From Zhengitettix transpicula (Eukaryota; Arthropoda; Insecta; Orthoptera; Tetrigidae): a stretch of 64,000 nucleotides of DNA. The stretch lies in NCBI GenBank assembly GCA_037074705.1, contig CM073591.1:60266897-60330896 (forward strand), given 5' to 3'. The notes under the pieces were generated by a model. That model saw only the letters and a list, made by a program, of their open reading frames with translations. It was not told where the DNA came from and made no database searches. A program made the position numbers and the translations under genes. This document shows, piece by piece, positions 19,669 to 33,639 of this stretch (the stretch's first letter is position 1; every line of letters begins with the position of its first letter).

Positions 19669-20511
19669 ATATATATATATTTCAAAGGTGTTTCAGTCAT
19701 CACTTAAAAACGAATTTCTACTTATTTTATAGACATTTTTTTACCTTAACAGCAAATTAGTTTTACTATTTACACAAGACTAATATGCATTAGAAAATTA
19801 ATACCAGCAGAGAACGAGAAGTCTGGTTTTAGTATCGGGAAATAATTCGACGAGGTGCCTCTACGGTCTCTGCGGGAATTATACGAAATGCCGGTAAAAG
19901 ACCAATATAAATCGGTTCAGATTTGTAATGTTACTTTCTCCGTTACGATTTATTTGAGTTTCTGAAATAAAAAGTCTAATATCATAGATCTCCCCATTAT
20001 GAAAAACGATAGTTGTCTCTATTGAAGTGGTACTGATTAATTTTTATGTAACAAGCATATTTTCTAAATTGGATGTGTAATACTCTATAATTTAAGAGAA
20101 ATTGTATACGACATCATTCGAAGTTAAGAAAGGATGCTAAAGATCTCATTGATCTATATTGCAAGTGATTTTAAATTGTGCAAGTAAATTCCCAATTTAG
20201 ATATATAAATTTATTTTCCGTTAGGCCTCTTAGGAGGAATAGAATTCGTAACAAATTTTACATGAATAAATATTATGTTTATAAAAACAATACACAAATT
20301 ATATATGCAATAAATGAAGTACAAATAAAAAATCCTAATTATACAATATAACTACATTTTTAATAGATATTTTACAAATATTACATATGTAAGTACATAG
20401 ATAATAAATCAGTTTATATATACAATACACAGATTAAATAAAAAATAAATTAAGTACAAATAAAAATTTTAAATTACTTATTTTCTATTGTAATTGTTCA
20501 ATATTTTAATT
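19669..20511. other. Intergenic, nothing recognised
   Basis: AT-rich, no shared repeat seen. Confidence 0.4.
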
Positions 20512-20567
20512 AAAGTATCAGGATGTAAAAATGTCGACTAGACCTCGGGTCCTCCCGCTTACCGAGA
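20512..20567 (-). mobile_element. tRNA-derived SINE fragment (family 1)
   Basis: On the minus strand AAGCGGGAGGACCCGAGGTC and CATTTTTACATCCTGATACTT match the body of the SINE at 52.96-53.08 kb (AAGCGGGAGACCAGG ... CCATCCTGACACCCTAATT). Only about 55 bp remain. Confidence 0.55.
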
Positions 20568-23500
20568 ATTTAAGATTTTGTAACTATTTTATTAAATAAT
20601 AATCTCAAAAACGGAAATTTTGCGTAGTGATTTATTTTTGTCTTTTTTACATATTTCAATTTCTAACATCCATGTTTTTTTTAATTGGGTGTTATTTTAA
20701 GTGATGAGGGTTCACGTAAGTTCCGAAAGAAGCATTAACTAACGTAGGCTTTCCCGGTGTATTGATTTAATAAAAGATGCCTGTTTATCGACATATATTG
20801 ATATTTAACGTATTTTTGAAATTGATCTTTTATAAAATACATAACAATACAAATAAGTCAAGTAATTCTGCTACAAAAGGAACATTTATTTAGTTAATTA
20901 TTCATTCAAAAAAAATTACAACTATTCATCCATAATTTTGGGTCTCCACAGAGATTAAAAATAAAAAATATTTTGAATTTTTCATTTTAAGAATAAATTT
21001 CTTCTTTGACATTAATTTTGTATTCTAAAAATTAAAACGAAACATAATTGAACGTTTTAAAAGTAAATTAAAATTTTTTGTAACCCTCATTTTCAATGAG
21101 ATTCTGCGAAGTATCTAAATTAATACTTAATTATATTGAATTATTAATTTGGAAATAAGTAACTAATTGAATAATTTTTCTGACTTTATGGCTATTGAAT
21201 TTATTTTTTAATCATTAAAATGTCAGACATAATATATTAATTGGTATGACCATTGTTGATACAAGTGTTTCTCCTCAAATATTTTGGGTTTCTGGTTCGT
21301 ATCAATGCATACAACTAATTTTCAATTTTGATTTCGTTATGAATTGATTTTTCCCTACATTGATACATTTTGAAATTATTTTGCATTGTTCATAAAGCAT
21401 ACTTTAGCCGATCAATTTATTAAAGTTTCAGTATTTCCGTAAATAAAAAATAATCATTTACGTGGGGAATAAAATAGGTGGATGATGAAAATTACTACGA
21501 GAAGATTTCGTTTCTATCTGCCATTCGATAGTTTGTAGAACAATTTCATTATATCTTGCCCATCCCACACCATTCCCCAAGTATTGTGTTTTGTCTAAGC
21601 GGAGGCTTTAAGTCCATTTGTAGGAAAAGGAAGGTCGTCGATCGGGGATCTCCCTTGCGGCAAATGCTCTTATGAAACCAGATCGTGCCCGATCTGGTGC
21701 GGTAATGACCTCCACAGTAAACACGATTATCCGGTTTAGTTCCTCGACTCAATGGCAAGAATTACACATACTCTCTCTTCACTGCTCGAGCACGCCAATC
21801 ACGCGAGAAACTACGACGGCTGGAAAATGGATTCCATTCCAATCGAAACTTTTTCGTAAACACAAAACAGATTCTCTAAATAATACCATATTTACAAATC
21901 GTAATTTTAAAAACTAATTTTCCATTTTGCAAACCATTTATAATAGATAAATTTTTTAATATTATTATTTGTATTCAAATTTTAAAAGAATTTTTAATTA
22001 TCAAATCCATCAAAATTAATATGTTTTGTGAAGTTTGTATCATGATTGTTTTTGACAAACTTTATAGTAAAAATGAGGTTCCTTGACAATTGGTTACGGA
22101 ACCTATCGCGATTGTTAGAATTTGTGACTATTTTATACTATCTTTTGAGATATGAGCTACTTTTGTAATTTGGGTCAGAAGGTGGGGGAAAGGTTGATTG
22201 TGTGTTCAAAATTCTTTAAAAACGGGATGACAAATTAGGTGTTTGAAAGCTTAATAGGGAGACAAAATTTACTTCCTGAAGCTACTATGTTCACTAATTG
22301 CAGCGTCAATTTTAATTTTCTTAAATTATTGAATTTTTTTTAGATATAAAATTATTTTAACTACACAAGTGTAGTTTCAATTTGATGAGTAACCAAATTT
22401 TTTTAAAAATTTATTTGATCTTATTCTAAAATGAAGGGAGTTTAAAATATTACGTTTATATGGTTTTCAATATAAATTAGATTTTTAATAATGAATTTGA
22501 TATAAGAATGTATACTTTTAATTACTACGTTTAAAATTTCTTGCTTTACATAAGTTCAATTTTGGTTCAAGTTATATTTATGTTATTGGTATAATGGTCA
22601 AATATGTACTTGGGAATACTGGTTGTAATAATATAATGAATATGTTTTATTGGAAAGGTTTATATATATATATTTTTTTCAACGATAATACCATATATAT
22701 AAATCTAACGAAAAATATCTGATTCGCGATCTGGGGAAACTAACGGTAGTTCTGACAGAATGCTTATGAATACTAATAGGTTGACATGCTTTGTACGTTG
22801 GCGATGGATATATATATATATATATTTATATATATAAATTTTTTGTACTTTTCATTTAATATTTTTTGAAAAATTAATTTCACGCAGAGTGGCATTTCAG
22901 GTTACCGTTTTAAAATAAAATATAAGATAAATAAATACAGGTTTATATTTATCTAAGAATAAAAGGCTATTTTTGGCTACGATTTTTTCCCGACCGTTTG
23001 CAGCCTTCAAGTCTTCCCGTCGAGCCGGATGGACAAAAGAAATTATATAGAACAAGAAAGACCTTCCGCCAACGTAACAATCTTTTTCAGACAGCTTTCG
23101 GTCCGCTTGGAGCGACGATCTATTCTCAGTCTGCCGGAACACTTTCGTTCGTAAAGAATAGAATCGTGGAAGAACTTGACAGAATTCGTGATATCGTAAA
23201 GAACACAACTCGTTTAAAGTTACACCGCCCTTTTTCCGAAAGTTGCATATCGCTCAAATTGCCGAAGAATACATATTGTTGATTTTTTCCAACGTTTTTA
23301 GTAATGGGTTTGGAAAAAATATTCACTTTCAATATCAGCCATGCTAGAATTTTTCTTCAATAGTTTTCAATACCGGTCCAGATCTGTTTTTAAAAAATCG
23401 GTTACAAAATTTTAATTCGTAAATGCAGCAGGCTGTGACTTATAATTAAAGTGTTAATAAAACTCAGAAAGTTCTTAATTTTATCTAAATGCTTCTTTAA

Positions 23501-26500
23501 ATATTAATGCGTTTTCTCACTTAAGAATATTATATAAATCATGGCTATTAGTTTACTCGTTTTAGAGTTAAACTGTAAACATATTGCTACACAGGTTTTA
23601 CACAATTACTATTCTCAAATTCGACAATTTACAAAGATATGGATAAATTAATAAAGTGATTAATAATTGAATTACTTAAGGAAAATATTAATTGTCAGAC
23701 GTTAATTTTCCGAAACTCGAAGTGCATTACCCAGTAATACGCCATAAAAGTCTCAGAATTTATTTCACTTCAAACTTCAGTAAATTCGTCAAAATATATA
23801 CTACATACACAACCGCAGAGTACAACATGTAATCCAAAATGAACGAAGGTCCAGAATTCCATTCATAGTTAGCTTCAAGAGAAACCTAAATAATCTGTGG
23901 GTGAATATGTTTTATCGGTTATGAATTTATGTTTAAATATTCATCTCTAAATCAATTCTGCTATATAATGACTCGTTTGCTATTTCTAACAGCTGAAATC
24001 TTAAAGTAAATGTACTATCGTGACGCATCCCGCAGTATGCTCATGATTATATAGAAGACTTTACCCCCCTTCCCCACTAAAAGATGTTAATATTAAAACC
24101 TAATTATGAATACAGGTGATTTATAGCGTTATGTAAGTCTGAGAGGCTTAGTATTTTGTAAATTCTGAGCGGCGAACGCCCTTAGAGGGTCGTAGAGGCA
24201 AGAAATAAAAATATTATTAAAAATTTATGTTCTTTAATACTTCTTTGAAGGATGTATCTTCCTATAAATTCCGAGTTTATTTCAAGAAATCAGTTGTGAT
24301 GCTACTGGAATTTTATTTTCTGTTTAAATACAATTTTGGATCTGAGCACCCAAAACTGCGGATCATTACTCACAGAAACACTTTTTATTTTAATTTCAGT
24401 ATACGTCTTCGCACGAAATATACCCATTATATTCCTGGCATATTTACTGACTCAATTATTTGTATTTGCCCGAATATGCAACCAGCACTACACAGAACGT
24501 CAGTTTCTGATGATCTCATCTTTTCGTTCACTATTTCTTGAATAACTTTAGCAAATAATACCTGGAAATCGGACTATGTAGGGATGGACGATAAAGAATA
24601 GAAAAAAGATTAAAATTTTAATAGTTATATTAAAATATAAAAAATATAATGTAATATTAACATTTTTAACATTTAAACTTTAATTTTAGATTATGTTTAC
24701 AAATTGATGATAAAAATCTATCAAATATTGTTTTTTGAACAGTTCAGTTTAGAAATATATTTATTTCTGTATTTTACAATTCTATACAGTACTGTAATGT
24801 GATTGTTTTTATGTTAAGCTTTATTTTATATTCATAAGGATATTTTTGCAATCTTCAATTCTAAATCATCAGGCGCTGTTTTTAATGGGAAACTAAAAAT
24901 GTTGGGTTAACTTAATGTAAATAATTTTTATAATGTAAAATTGTGGGTGAACATATTCTCAACATATAAAAAATAATTTCTACAGTCTTCAGTAATGTGT
25001 TTCAAAACCTAAGGTCGAGTATAAAATATACTAAGAAATAATTCTATACAAACTCTCTTTCCAGGTAATTTACACGACTCAATCAATTTTTTAAAAATAA
25101 AATTCTTAATAACAGAAGAGTGGTTCAACTTCGCTATTCGGGACAGATTTTCCAAATATCTAGTTAAATTGAAGTTTTTGTTTCGATACAAGAAAGAAAA
25201 TTCCACGGGAATGAAAATAAAATAAACGCTACAACTGACTCTTCATAGTAGAGGCTTATTTGAAGTATGTAAAGTTTAATTTGCCCAATGATATTTTGTT
25301 ATTAGTAAATACCAAAAATATCTCTATAATTGTAAATTTGGTTCAAATCGTGAATATTTTCTTGGCATTATTTTGTGTATTGTAGTTGAAATTTTTTACG
25401 CAACTTTAATATTTTACTAAACTGCCATCTGAGATGAAACGACTTGGTTTTAATTCACGTTAAAGTTAGTTGTTGGAAAAACAAAGAAACCCCGTTTTCC
25501 TGTATTTCAGTATTCTCCTTACGGGAACTGTTAAGAAAAAGGAGCAAGTAATATGTCCGCAGATGTCACGTTAATAGTTTTCGCATAACGTGACTGTTAT
25601 GTTCGCTTGACGCGAGGCCATAAAATATATTCAAGGCAATAAAGGCAAAATATACGTGATTGAAACTTATAATAATGATAAGCCATGTTTTAACTGTAAA
25701 AGTAAGACTGTCCCCAATGAAAAGAAGAAAAGAAAGGTTAGTGTCTCAATACAGAATTTTTAAACCGTTATGGGAATAGATTTCAATTAAATAATTACCC
25801 TTTATTCGCAGTGAAAGTGTGTTAACGTGACATGAAACGTGATACGGGGCTCGACGAAAAAAAAAAAATTCATTGCAAGTGCATTTTCTCAGAGTTGAAC
25901 CTGCCGATAAGGGTCAAAACTCTCCTGGAATGTTTGTGCCCCGCCGTCAACGCACGTCATGCGAGTACATGGATGTGATTATTTCCTAATCAAGGCATTG
26001 TTCACTAATTAAACACTTGTCGTGTGTGCGTGCACTAGTCTATACGATCCGGAGCGGCCGGAACATTCCTCTCTCCTTGTGAGGATTTATCACCGACCCC
26101 GATGCAGACGGACTTGAAACGAGAACAATCTCTGCAGGCAAATACGTACTCCGTTAAAACTTAGGCAATTTTACATGCCTTTGCATAGTGATTCTGATAC
26201 CTCTCAGTTTTATTATTTAACCTCAAGGGTTTATCAGTCTCGCTAATATTTTAAAAATTGATTACATCAAATCATTTATTAATTTTGATTGCCATAATGA
26301 TCAATTCTTCAAACATATAACTATTAATCACAGATTAATTTCTATATTCACATAATCTAATTATTTAAATAAACATTAATAAATAATTAAGGAAAAAATG
26401 TGGCATATTAAAGTCATGTAATAAATTTATTTCTTACTAGCCATAATTATTTTAAAAATAATCAAACGAAATAATTGCTTAAGTAATTGGATTATAAGGC

Positions 26501-27110
26501 TATATCAATTAATCTGTCATTAATTATTATATGTTTGTAATGAAGATTATTGTGGAAACTCTACTTCAATAACAATTAATAATTTCAAGTAATAATGTTT
26601 TTAATTTTTTTGAGAGTAATTAAAGTATGCTGTAAGATTCGAGGCTAGGTAATTGAATCGGTTATTTTAACACAAAAGGGGCAAGAAGGTTTTCATTCCT
26701 CGAAAAACATTCAGTCTGAAGGATCTCCATTTGAACTTGAAGAGATTCTAATTTCCAGTGAGACTTTCGTTATCGATCGAAACCAAGAAGCTTCAGGGGC
26801 AGTATATTAAGAAGGAAAATGGAAAACTTGTTGTTTTATCATCGCTAAGCACACGGAAGAATATTTTAAATTTTCTCTGGGCGTTTGTAACAAAAAATAT
26901 TATGTTGGTGGTTAATTAAAATTATAGTGAATTTATTTTATAATTGATATACTGCACTTATACTTTAAAAAATAACGTTAAATAAAATTACTTCGGTTTT
27001 ATACTAGAAGGCCAGATAAAATTTTATCATTATCATGTCAAATGTAACATACGGGTGACTGAATACCCGGTAATCGTTTGTCAATAAGATGTAAATATAA
27101 TATATTTTAT
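20568..27110. other. 6.5 kb intergenic DNA without recognised genes
   Basis: Very AT-rich with (AT)n runs near 22662 and 22809. A perfect short inverted repeat CCAGATCG/CGATCTGG is at about 21676-21696. Slightly GC-richer stretches at 21.6-21.8, 23.0-23.3 and 25.9-26.1 kb show no protein or RNA that I recognise. Reading frames of 80-104 codons at 22897-23282 and 24227-24545 overlap on both strands or in two frames and look like chance. Confidence 0.45.
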
Positions 27111-27111
27111 A

Positions 27112-27182
27112 CACGAGGGTAATCCATGTGGCAGAAACTCCCCTTTAATATCATAGGAAGGGATTTGGAAGGCAAAACGGTT
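27112..27182 (-). mobile_element. A-tailed retroposon family, copy I (short)
   Basis: GGGTAATCCATGTGGCAGAA, ACTCCCCTTTAATATCATAG and GAAGGGATTTGGAAGG are the reverse complement of the family 3' end. About 70 bp: a heavily 5'-truncated copy. Confidence 0.6.
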
Positions 27183-28461
27183 AAGAGAGATAACATAAAT
27201 TCCTATGAATAGGCTCAATATATTGTATTTTTTGAAAAGTTTCCTTCCCTAAAACTCCCTTTATTTCGTTGTAATGTAAAAGCGTTTGTGATTGAATCAT
27301 AAAAAATTATTTAGAGCTTAAACCGAGCTTATTGGTATGTTTTACGAATTGCGAGAAGAAACATTTAAAAGTATTTCAAGTAAAAGAAACACTTTCAGCG
27401 AGAAGAATTTCAATCAATTTATTCACCGAAAGGTTTTATCACGGTAATAATCGAAGTTTCGATACGTTAGGCAACATTTTAAATTGACCAGTTTCATCGC
27501 CAGATAAAATTGGTGGCCCAACGTGATATTAAAATGATTCATGAACGGTGAAAGTGAAAGGAGATTTGAAATGGTATGGAAAATATGACCAATAGATAAA
27601 ACGAACAAAACGAAATTGGCAATTAATCTGACGATAAAACTGTCGATCTGAACTAAAGAGTCTCCTTTCACCACTTTATTTTTATAACTTCGTATCTAAT
27701 TGCTTAGTCGTAGGTTTCGTGGGAAAAAAATGTTATTACTTGAACTACGACGATGTTTGTAAATTCGATCTGTCACTCACCGGATTCTTCACAGCGTAAA
27801 GGGAAACCGCTAACTGAAGCTCCTGGAGGTGACAGTTGTCGGAGACGAATCTCAACTTCCGTCTCAAGCCGCGGAACAATCAAGGACGTAAACTCTCCCT
27901 TGGCCTGCCAGATTATTTTAGAAATGTAAACGTATGTGTAAACAATGATCGTGAATAAAAATAAGATAATATTCAAGGTATTATAATTAGTTCAGAGTTC
28001 TGAATGGAATCAATGTCAGTAAATTTCGGTAAGTGACTTCATTGGAAACAACGGTTATATTGTAAATAATTTGAAGACATAATTTTCTTAAATTACCTTG
28101 TAAGAAAGGCCTATACGCTCAAGAGATAATTTTTAAATTTTCGGCTATTAAACAATCAGTAATCAAGAAATAAATGTAAACGGCTACTTTATAGTTTTTA
28201 ACAAATAAGCAAAAAATTAAAATTATTGTACCTGAATTTATGGAAGTAATATTTTTTAATGAATTAATATTAAGGCAACAATATGAATACAAATATAGTT
28301 TCTACAGAAGTTTCTTGCGTTACTCTCTTCAACTTGATTTACTTGCATTAGAAAATACGTAACTCCAGTATCATTGGTTAATTTGTGATGAAACTTTGGT
28401 CAAATTTCGAACTTCATGTTCTATTTTTAATGATAAAAAGCAAAGTTTCAGTAACCAAGGA
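27183..28461. other. Intergenic, nothing recognised
   Basis: AT-rich. Readings at 27423-27976 show hydrophobic stretches but no family resemblance. Confidence 0.4.
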
Positions 28462-28988
28462 AGTCTGCGAGAGAATTCTCTCGCAGGTGAACCTTCCCAG
28501 AGAGCTCTGGCGGAGGCTACCTTAAGGGATGCCTCCACATCGCTCTGGTTTTTTGAACTAAGGTTCCCACATGCCGAGGCACCTCGGCCTGTTTTGAAAG
28601 GTGTATGTTCCAGGGTCACAGACCTAGGGCATACGGTAAGAGTTGTCAGCTATTCCTATTAGAATAGTCGGCCAGCTGCCTCCTAAACTGGTCAAGACAC
28701 GGAGAGGGGAAATCTGCGACCTCACAGCAAACCCCTCTCCCGCCATCGGAAGGGCGTGGGTCAAGTACCAAATGCCCGACCTACCTGATGTAGGTTTTTC
28801 TAGGGTTTTCCCTGCATCCCTTTTGGGCGAAGTGCGCGGTAGGATCCTTAAACCATAGCCCGGGGGCCCTAGTTAACCCTTGGCTACCTTTGTCTACCTT
28901 TCCGCATCCCCCCTTTCAGATCCCTTCCTATGCTATTAAAGGGGAGTAGCCACCATGTGGATTACCCTCATGTAGCCTGTTACCCTAA
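28462..28988 (+). mobile_element. A-tailed retroposon family, copy B (among the longest)
   Basis: Begins with a perfect 22-bp palindrome (28465-28486, centre GAATTC), then AGAGCTCTGGCGGAGGCTAC, ...TTCCCACATGCCGAGGCACC, and the full shared core to GTAGCCTGTTACCCTAAAAA. With copy E it is one of the two most complete examples and defines at least 520 bp of the family. Plus-strand readings within it are not conserved across copies. Confidence 0.75.
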
Positions 28989-30950
28989 AAAATAATAATA
29001 ATATTGTCAATCTTATTACTTGGAGCTTTTTTCTAAAAATTATAATATGTAGGGGGAAATTTTTTACAGCTATTAAAATAATAGAAAACAATTATTATTT
29101 TGAGTTGGTTCATTTTTATTCGTCGACATAATCTCAGTTCATCTCGATACCAACAGCCCAGTTTTTCTCGTAGCATTATAAAAAAAACTATTGCAAAACA
29201 GTTAGAGAAGTAATTTTTCAGAAGGAAATTAAGATAAGCGTTTATTTTTGTAATAATGGCTGTTTCTCGGACAAACTTTTTTTCAGGTTAGAAAAATCTG
29301 GAGACAGAAATTCCTGAGATGAGACCAAAAATCGCCACAACCGTCACTAAACTATCAGCACAATGTCGATTGTTCTTTAGTGTAACAAAACGTGGCATCA
29401 GTCTTGCAGATATTTTTTGTAACAGTTTTTCACGCGATAATGAATACACTGAGCAACAATTTTTTTCGAAAGGCATTAGTTATTCGTGTACAAGTTATAA
29501 AACCACAATACAAGATTTTTAGACGTTGCCGTGAAGTGGTCGACAATTCTTGACGTAATGTCACTAGCGTGTGTGGACAGGTGAATACGATCAAAGGTTC
29601 AAAAGCTGCTGTAAATTGGAGTACGTCTCTTAAAGAATTTAACTGGCCACATTTTTACAACGATTTTATAATTTTATGTACTCAACAAGTAGATTACTCT
29701 ACACCATACAGTGAACTCCACTGAACGCGGCTAAGGATGTTTATCATTTGTGAATGTCCAAAAGTCTTTGAAATTCATTTTCCTAATCCTAAAACGTGTT
29801 TTAAACGGTGAGGTGCCATGAACTACTCTGCTTTGATTGCTTGGGTCGATTTGACTTCCAAGTCAATCGTTTCCAGAGACTGATTATTTTAACACAAACT
29901 ATTTTCTTTGACCGATGATAAACAATAAATTCACGGAAAATTGAAAGCAGATAATTAAAAGCTGGTAAATACTTGTCGACTCTCCGCAGTAATAGAAATT
30001 AATCTCTGTAATAAAATAATTTTTGCGATATTCTATGATTTTGAAATATTTTATAAATACATTTAATATCAAAATTTATTAACTATTTATTTATAATGGA
30101 CAAAAGTGTCCTTAAAATAAGTTTTTGAATTATAAACATTTTTTGTGCTTCTTCGCTATTAAATTCAATAAATAATTATTTTAAGTTTAAATGGTCTCCC
30201 GGTTGTATTTATGAAGGGATAGAACAATCCTGAGAAGTGTTCCAGTTGATAACGTATATGCGAGTAAGTAGAAAGTCATGAGCCTGTGAGTGAATGTACC
30301 AGGATTTTTTTATTCTGAGAGGTTCTAACGGCAGACAGGTGCGACTGAGTTTTTTCCCATATCTCGTAAAATCGTGTCGCAAGTGTAGACCCCTTTCAGC
30401 CTTGCGCGCACTTTCACTGCAGCGCTCGCTATTTTCCTGCCGGAGGCGACCCTGTTATATAAGAACCACTGCCGATGTCCAAATTACTTAATGTGCCACG
30501 CTTTCCAAACGAGGCGTCTGCCACCCAAATTATATCCGCAGTAAGATACTGTCAATGTGTCGTGCCGGGAAAGAAAGTCACTCCGGTCGTGACTCAGTCC
30601 TCCCATTTAGGTATTCACAGACCCAAGCCCTCCGATCTGTGGCGATCACGTACTGTGCCAAATTGAGGCAAGTGTACTGCAATGGACGAAAATTCGGAAA
30701 CGGAAAAATAAAATAATGTAGCGTTCGGTTAGTTATTGATGATATGAATAACAACACTTGTACAATTAAGGTTGAGAAACACGGAGACAGGTGCAATGCA
30801 ATGACTCTAAGTATATATTAATGACTTTCAAAGATTTTTTAAACAAAATAATCTTATAATGTCGTCGTAAGATAAGTCGGCGCGTTGGGAAACACGAGCG
30901 TAAACTCACGGAAGTAAAGTGACGTTATAGTCACCTTCGTCGATGCCCAT
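28989..30950. other. Intergenic, nothing firmly recognised
   Basis: Mixed AT-rich DNA. Short readings near 29.3-29.5 and 30.3-30.7 kb were examined and not recognised. Confidence 0.4.
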
Positions 30951-30951
30951 G

Positions 30952-31026
30952 CACCAATCATAAAATACAACGTCGGGACGTATAAATATAAAGGTGCATT
31001 ATTTATTCATTTCTCGAGTTATCAGT
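30952..31026 (+). promoter_or_regulatory. Promoter-like cluster: CCAAT, TATA, TCAGT
   Basis: CACCAAT (30952-30958), TATAAATATA (30981-30990) and an arthropod initiator TCAGT (31022-31026). TATA to initiator is about 42 bases, longer than the usual ~30. No reading frame of note follows, so it could be part of a retroelement LTR or a chance cluster. Confidence 0.28.
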
Positions 31027-31195
31027 AATCTGACGATAAACTAAAATGTAGTGCCGACTGGTTTGAAACTGGTCTGCAGGAGAGACACCTGTAGAAGCTG
31101 GTCTCGAAGAGACTAGATGTCGTAGGTAGATATTTCCTGGAGAGGAGAGGGTTACTGGGACGATGTCTTCTTCTCTCTTCGTTCTATATTAAAAT

Positions 31196-31560
31196 TTCTA
31201 TATCCGAGACTCTTCGGTCTGTTTTGAGAGGTGGATGTTCTGGAGTCGCGTCCACTTAGAATTGTCCGCTGTTCCTATTTGAACAGTCGGCCAGTTGCCT
31301 CCTAAACTGGCGTCCCCACAGCAAACCTCACTTCTGTCATCGGAAGGGCGGTGTACAAATAATGCAGATTTTCTAGGGGGTTTTCCAACATCACTTGTAA
31401 GCGAATGCCGGGTGGGATCCTTAAACTATAGCTCGGAAATCCTAGTTAACTCTTGGCTACCTCGCTCTCACTTCCGCATCCCCTCTTTAAAATCCCTCTC
31501 TACGCTATTAAAGGGTCGTTGCTAACACGTGGACTACCTGAACGTAGACTGTCGCTATCA
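31196..31560 (+). mobile_element. A-tailed retroposon family, copy C (diverged)
   Basis: Matches the core from TCGGTCTGTTTTGAGAGGTG through AACAGTCGGCCAGTTGCCTC and CATCGGAAGGGCG to GACTGTCGCTATC plus A7. Lacks part of the middle and is more diverged than the other copies. Confidence 0.65.
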
Positions 31561-31706
31561 AAAAAAGCAGTTAATGTGATATTCAATATCAGCTAAATTT
31601 TTAATAATTAATTTTATATGAAAATGAAGATCTTGAACTAATTTTAACATTTTTTAACACATAAATTAACGCCTGCTGAAAATAATAACGATAAAACGTC
31701 CTTTAT

Positions 31707-31868
31707 ACAAACAAACTTAAAAAAGAGAAACGTAAACTAAATAAATTTAAATTTAATAATTCCGTACGTTTCGTCGCGGTTTAGCATCTTTTTCTAACCG
31801 CGAATAACTTAAGGCATTTTAAATTCAAATTTACTTAGTTTATGTTTCTCTTTTTTAAGTTTGTCTTC
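31707..31868. repeat. Inverted-repeat cassette 4 with GAAACGTA motif
   Basis: Arms near 31707-31757 and 31810-31868 share AACTTAAAAAAGAGAAAC and TAAACTAA.TAAATTT on opposite strands. Between them the minus strand reads AACCGCGACGAAACGTACGG after AAAAAGATGC, the typical Penelope terminal GATGC...CGAAACGT form, with an inner CGCGGTT/AACCGCG stem. Confidence 0.6.
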
Positions 31869-33179
31869 ATATAGGTCGATTGTAGAATTATTTAACACTT
31901 TTTGTTATAGATAATTTACATTTCAGTTCAATTTTAACTTATATCTTAGGTTAAAATATTTAATAAATGAATCATATAAACGATATTGAATTAATTCCCA
32001 TGATACAAAATTTTATAGAAAGTCCAAATCTAGAGTCTAACTTAGTAACTTGTTTGAAAAATTTAACCATTCATTAAATTGAAAATGTAAAAAAACTCCA
32101 TAATTTATTTTAATATATTTTAATGTTGGAAATGCCAAAACGTATTCTACTAATTAAGAACACAGATTTTCAAAAATTTAAATAAATGAATAACAGAAAT
32201 TAAATGATAAATTATGGCCAAGCATCTAAGTGGAAACAAATTTACGATTTATCCGACGATAATAAAATGGTCAAACAAGTATGAAACAATTTTATTAAAT
32301 GATTTCCAAATCCTTTAGATAACATCAAACATGATTCTTGGATTAAATTTTAACCAACCTAAAATAAAAATTCAAATTGAATCAAATTTTAACTTATCTA
32401 AAACAAAAAATGTTTAATTTATAAATTCAAGAGCTACATTTTTATAACTCTAAAATCTTTCTTTTTTAGATTCGGATGAAACCCTGGACAGTGATTAAAA
32501 AGGTAATCCTTAAATTGTAACTTATCGGATTAAATTTATAAATGTAGCAAGACGTTATTAAACCAACCAATGAGTTTAACTTTCAATGACTTGAAGAAAT
32601 GTCAATTTTTCAATTACTTAGCCTAAAATTTTATCTTTATCTTGTCTGAAGTTTCACTTCTAATTCGCCCTTCTCTTTTACCATCCTTTACAATAAAAAA
32701 ATTGTATGATTTTACAGTGGATCGGCCAGTAATCTAGCTCTCATAATACGATTAGTTCTTGATATCATGCATTTATAAGCTGCACCATATGCAATCACAA
32801 GTGCTTTGATTGTGAGTTTTTTTTTCCTGGATTGAAATAATATCACAAGTAGTTCCGTATTGGTTTTTGCACTGTTGGAGTGGACACCAATTACAGTACC
32901 GCTATTAACAGAACTGAGCGTTAATCTGTCCCAGTGTAGGGTCCGCCCCAACGACTCGATTTTCTCTTGAGAGAATAAAAAGCCTAAACGGGCGTGTGCG
33001 CAGGTTGAGGAACAACAGCAACGTTGTTTTTCCGTAAAAACCGCAGCTCAATGAAAGCGTCACGTGGCCTCACGCTTTACGAGCAGCACTTCTGGACATT
33101 TGCTCCTCATACCCTCTAGTACATACAAATATGAAAACCTCTGTATAAGAGCAAAAGTAACAAAAAATGAACACGCATC
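31869..33179. other. Intergenic, nothing recognised
   Basis: AT-rich to about 32.7 kb, then mixed. A 79-codon minus-strand reading (32712-32951) is not recognised. Confidence 0.4.
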
Positions 33180-33600
33180 GGTCTGCGAGGGTTATTCTCT
33201 CGCAGGCAGTACCTGCGAGGGATGTTCTCTCGCAGGCAGAACCTTGTAGGAGAGATACGAAGGGGCTACCTTTGGGGATGCCTTTTCCTCTCCGTTTTTG
33301 AACTAAGGTTCCCACAAGTCGAGGCACCTCGGCTGCGTCCCCACAGAAAACTCCTCTCCCGCTATCGGAAGGGCGTGGGACAAGTACCCAATGCGCGACC
33401 TACCTGATGCAGGTTTTTCTAGGGTTTGTCCTGCATTTCTTTAGGCGAATGCCCGGTAGGATCCTTAAAATATAGCCCAGGGGCCCTAGTTAACCCTTGG
33501 ATACCTTCCTCTTCCCTTCCGCATCCCCCCTTTCAAATCCCTTTAGAGGGGAGTTTCCACTATGTCGATTACCCTATACATAGCCTGTCTACACCCTCCC
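33180..33600 (+). mobile_element. A-tailed retroposon family, copy D, with duplicated palindromic head
   Basis: Starts with two tandem versions of the 5' palindrome (33183-33206 and 33212-33236, CTGCGAGGG...TTCTCTCGCAG), then GTTCCCACAAGTCGAGGCAC. It lacks the ~170 bp up to GCGTCCCCACAG and resumes the core. The 3' end is followed by C-rich then A-rich sequence. Confidence 0.7.
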
Positions 33601-33639
33601 CCCCCAAATAAAAAAACTGAACATGTCACAAACAATTAG

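Noticed and set aside
21676..21696. CCAGATCG/CGATCTGG inverted repeat as an operator site
   Set aside because: Short, isolated, and no gene nearby to regulate.
22897..23332. Three overlapping 68-103-codon readings on both strands
   Set aside because: Mutual shadows in a slightly GC-richer patch; no motif in any frame.
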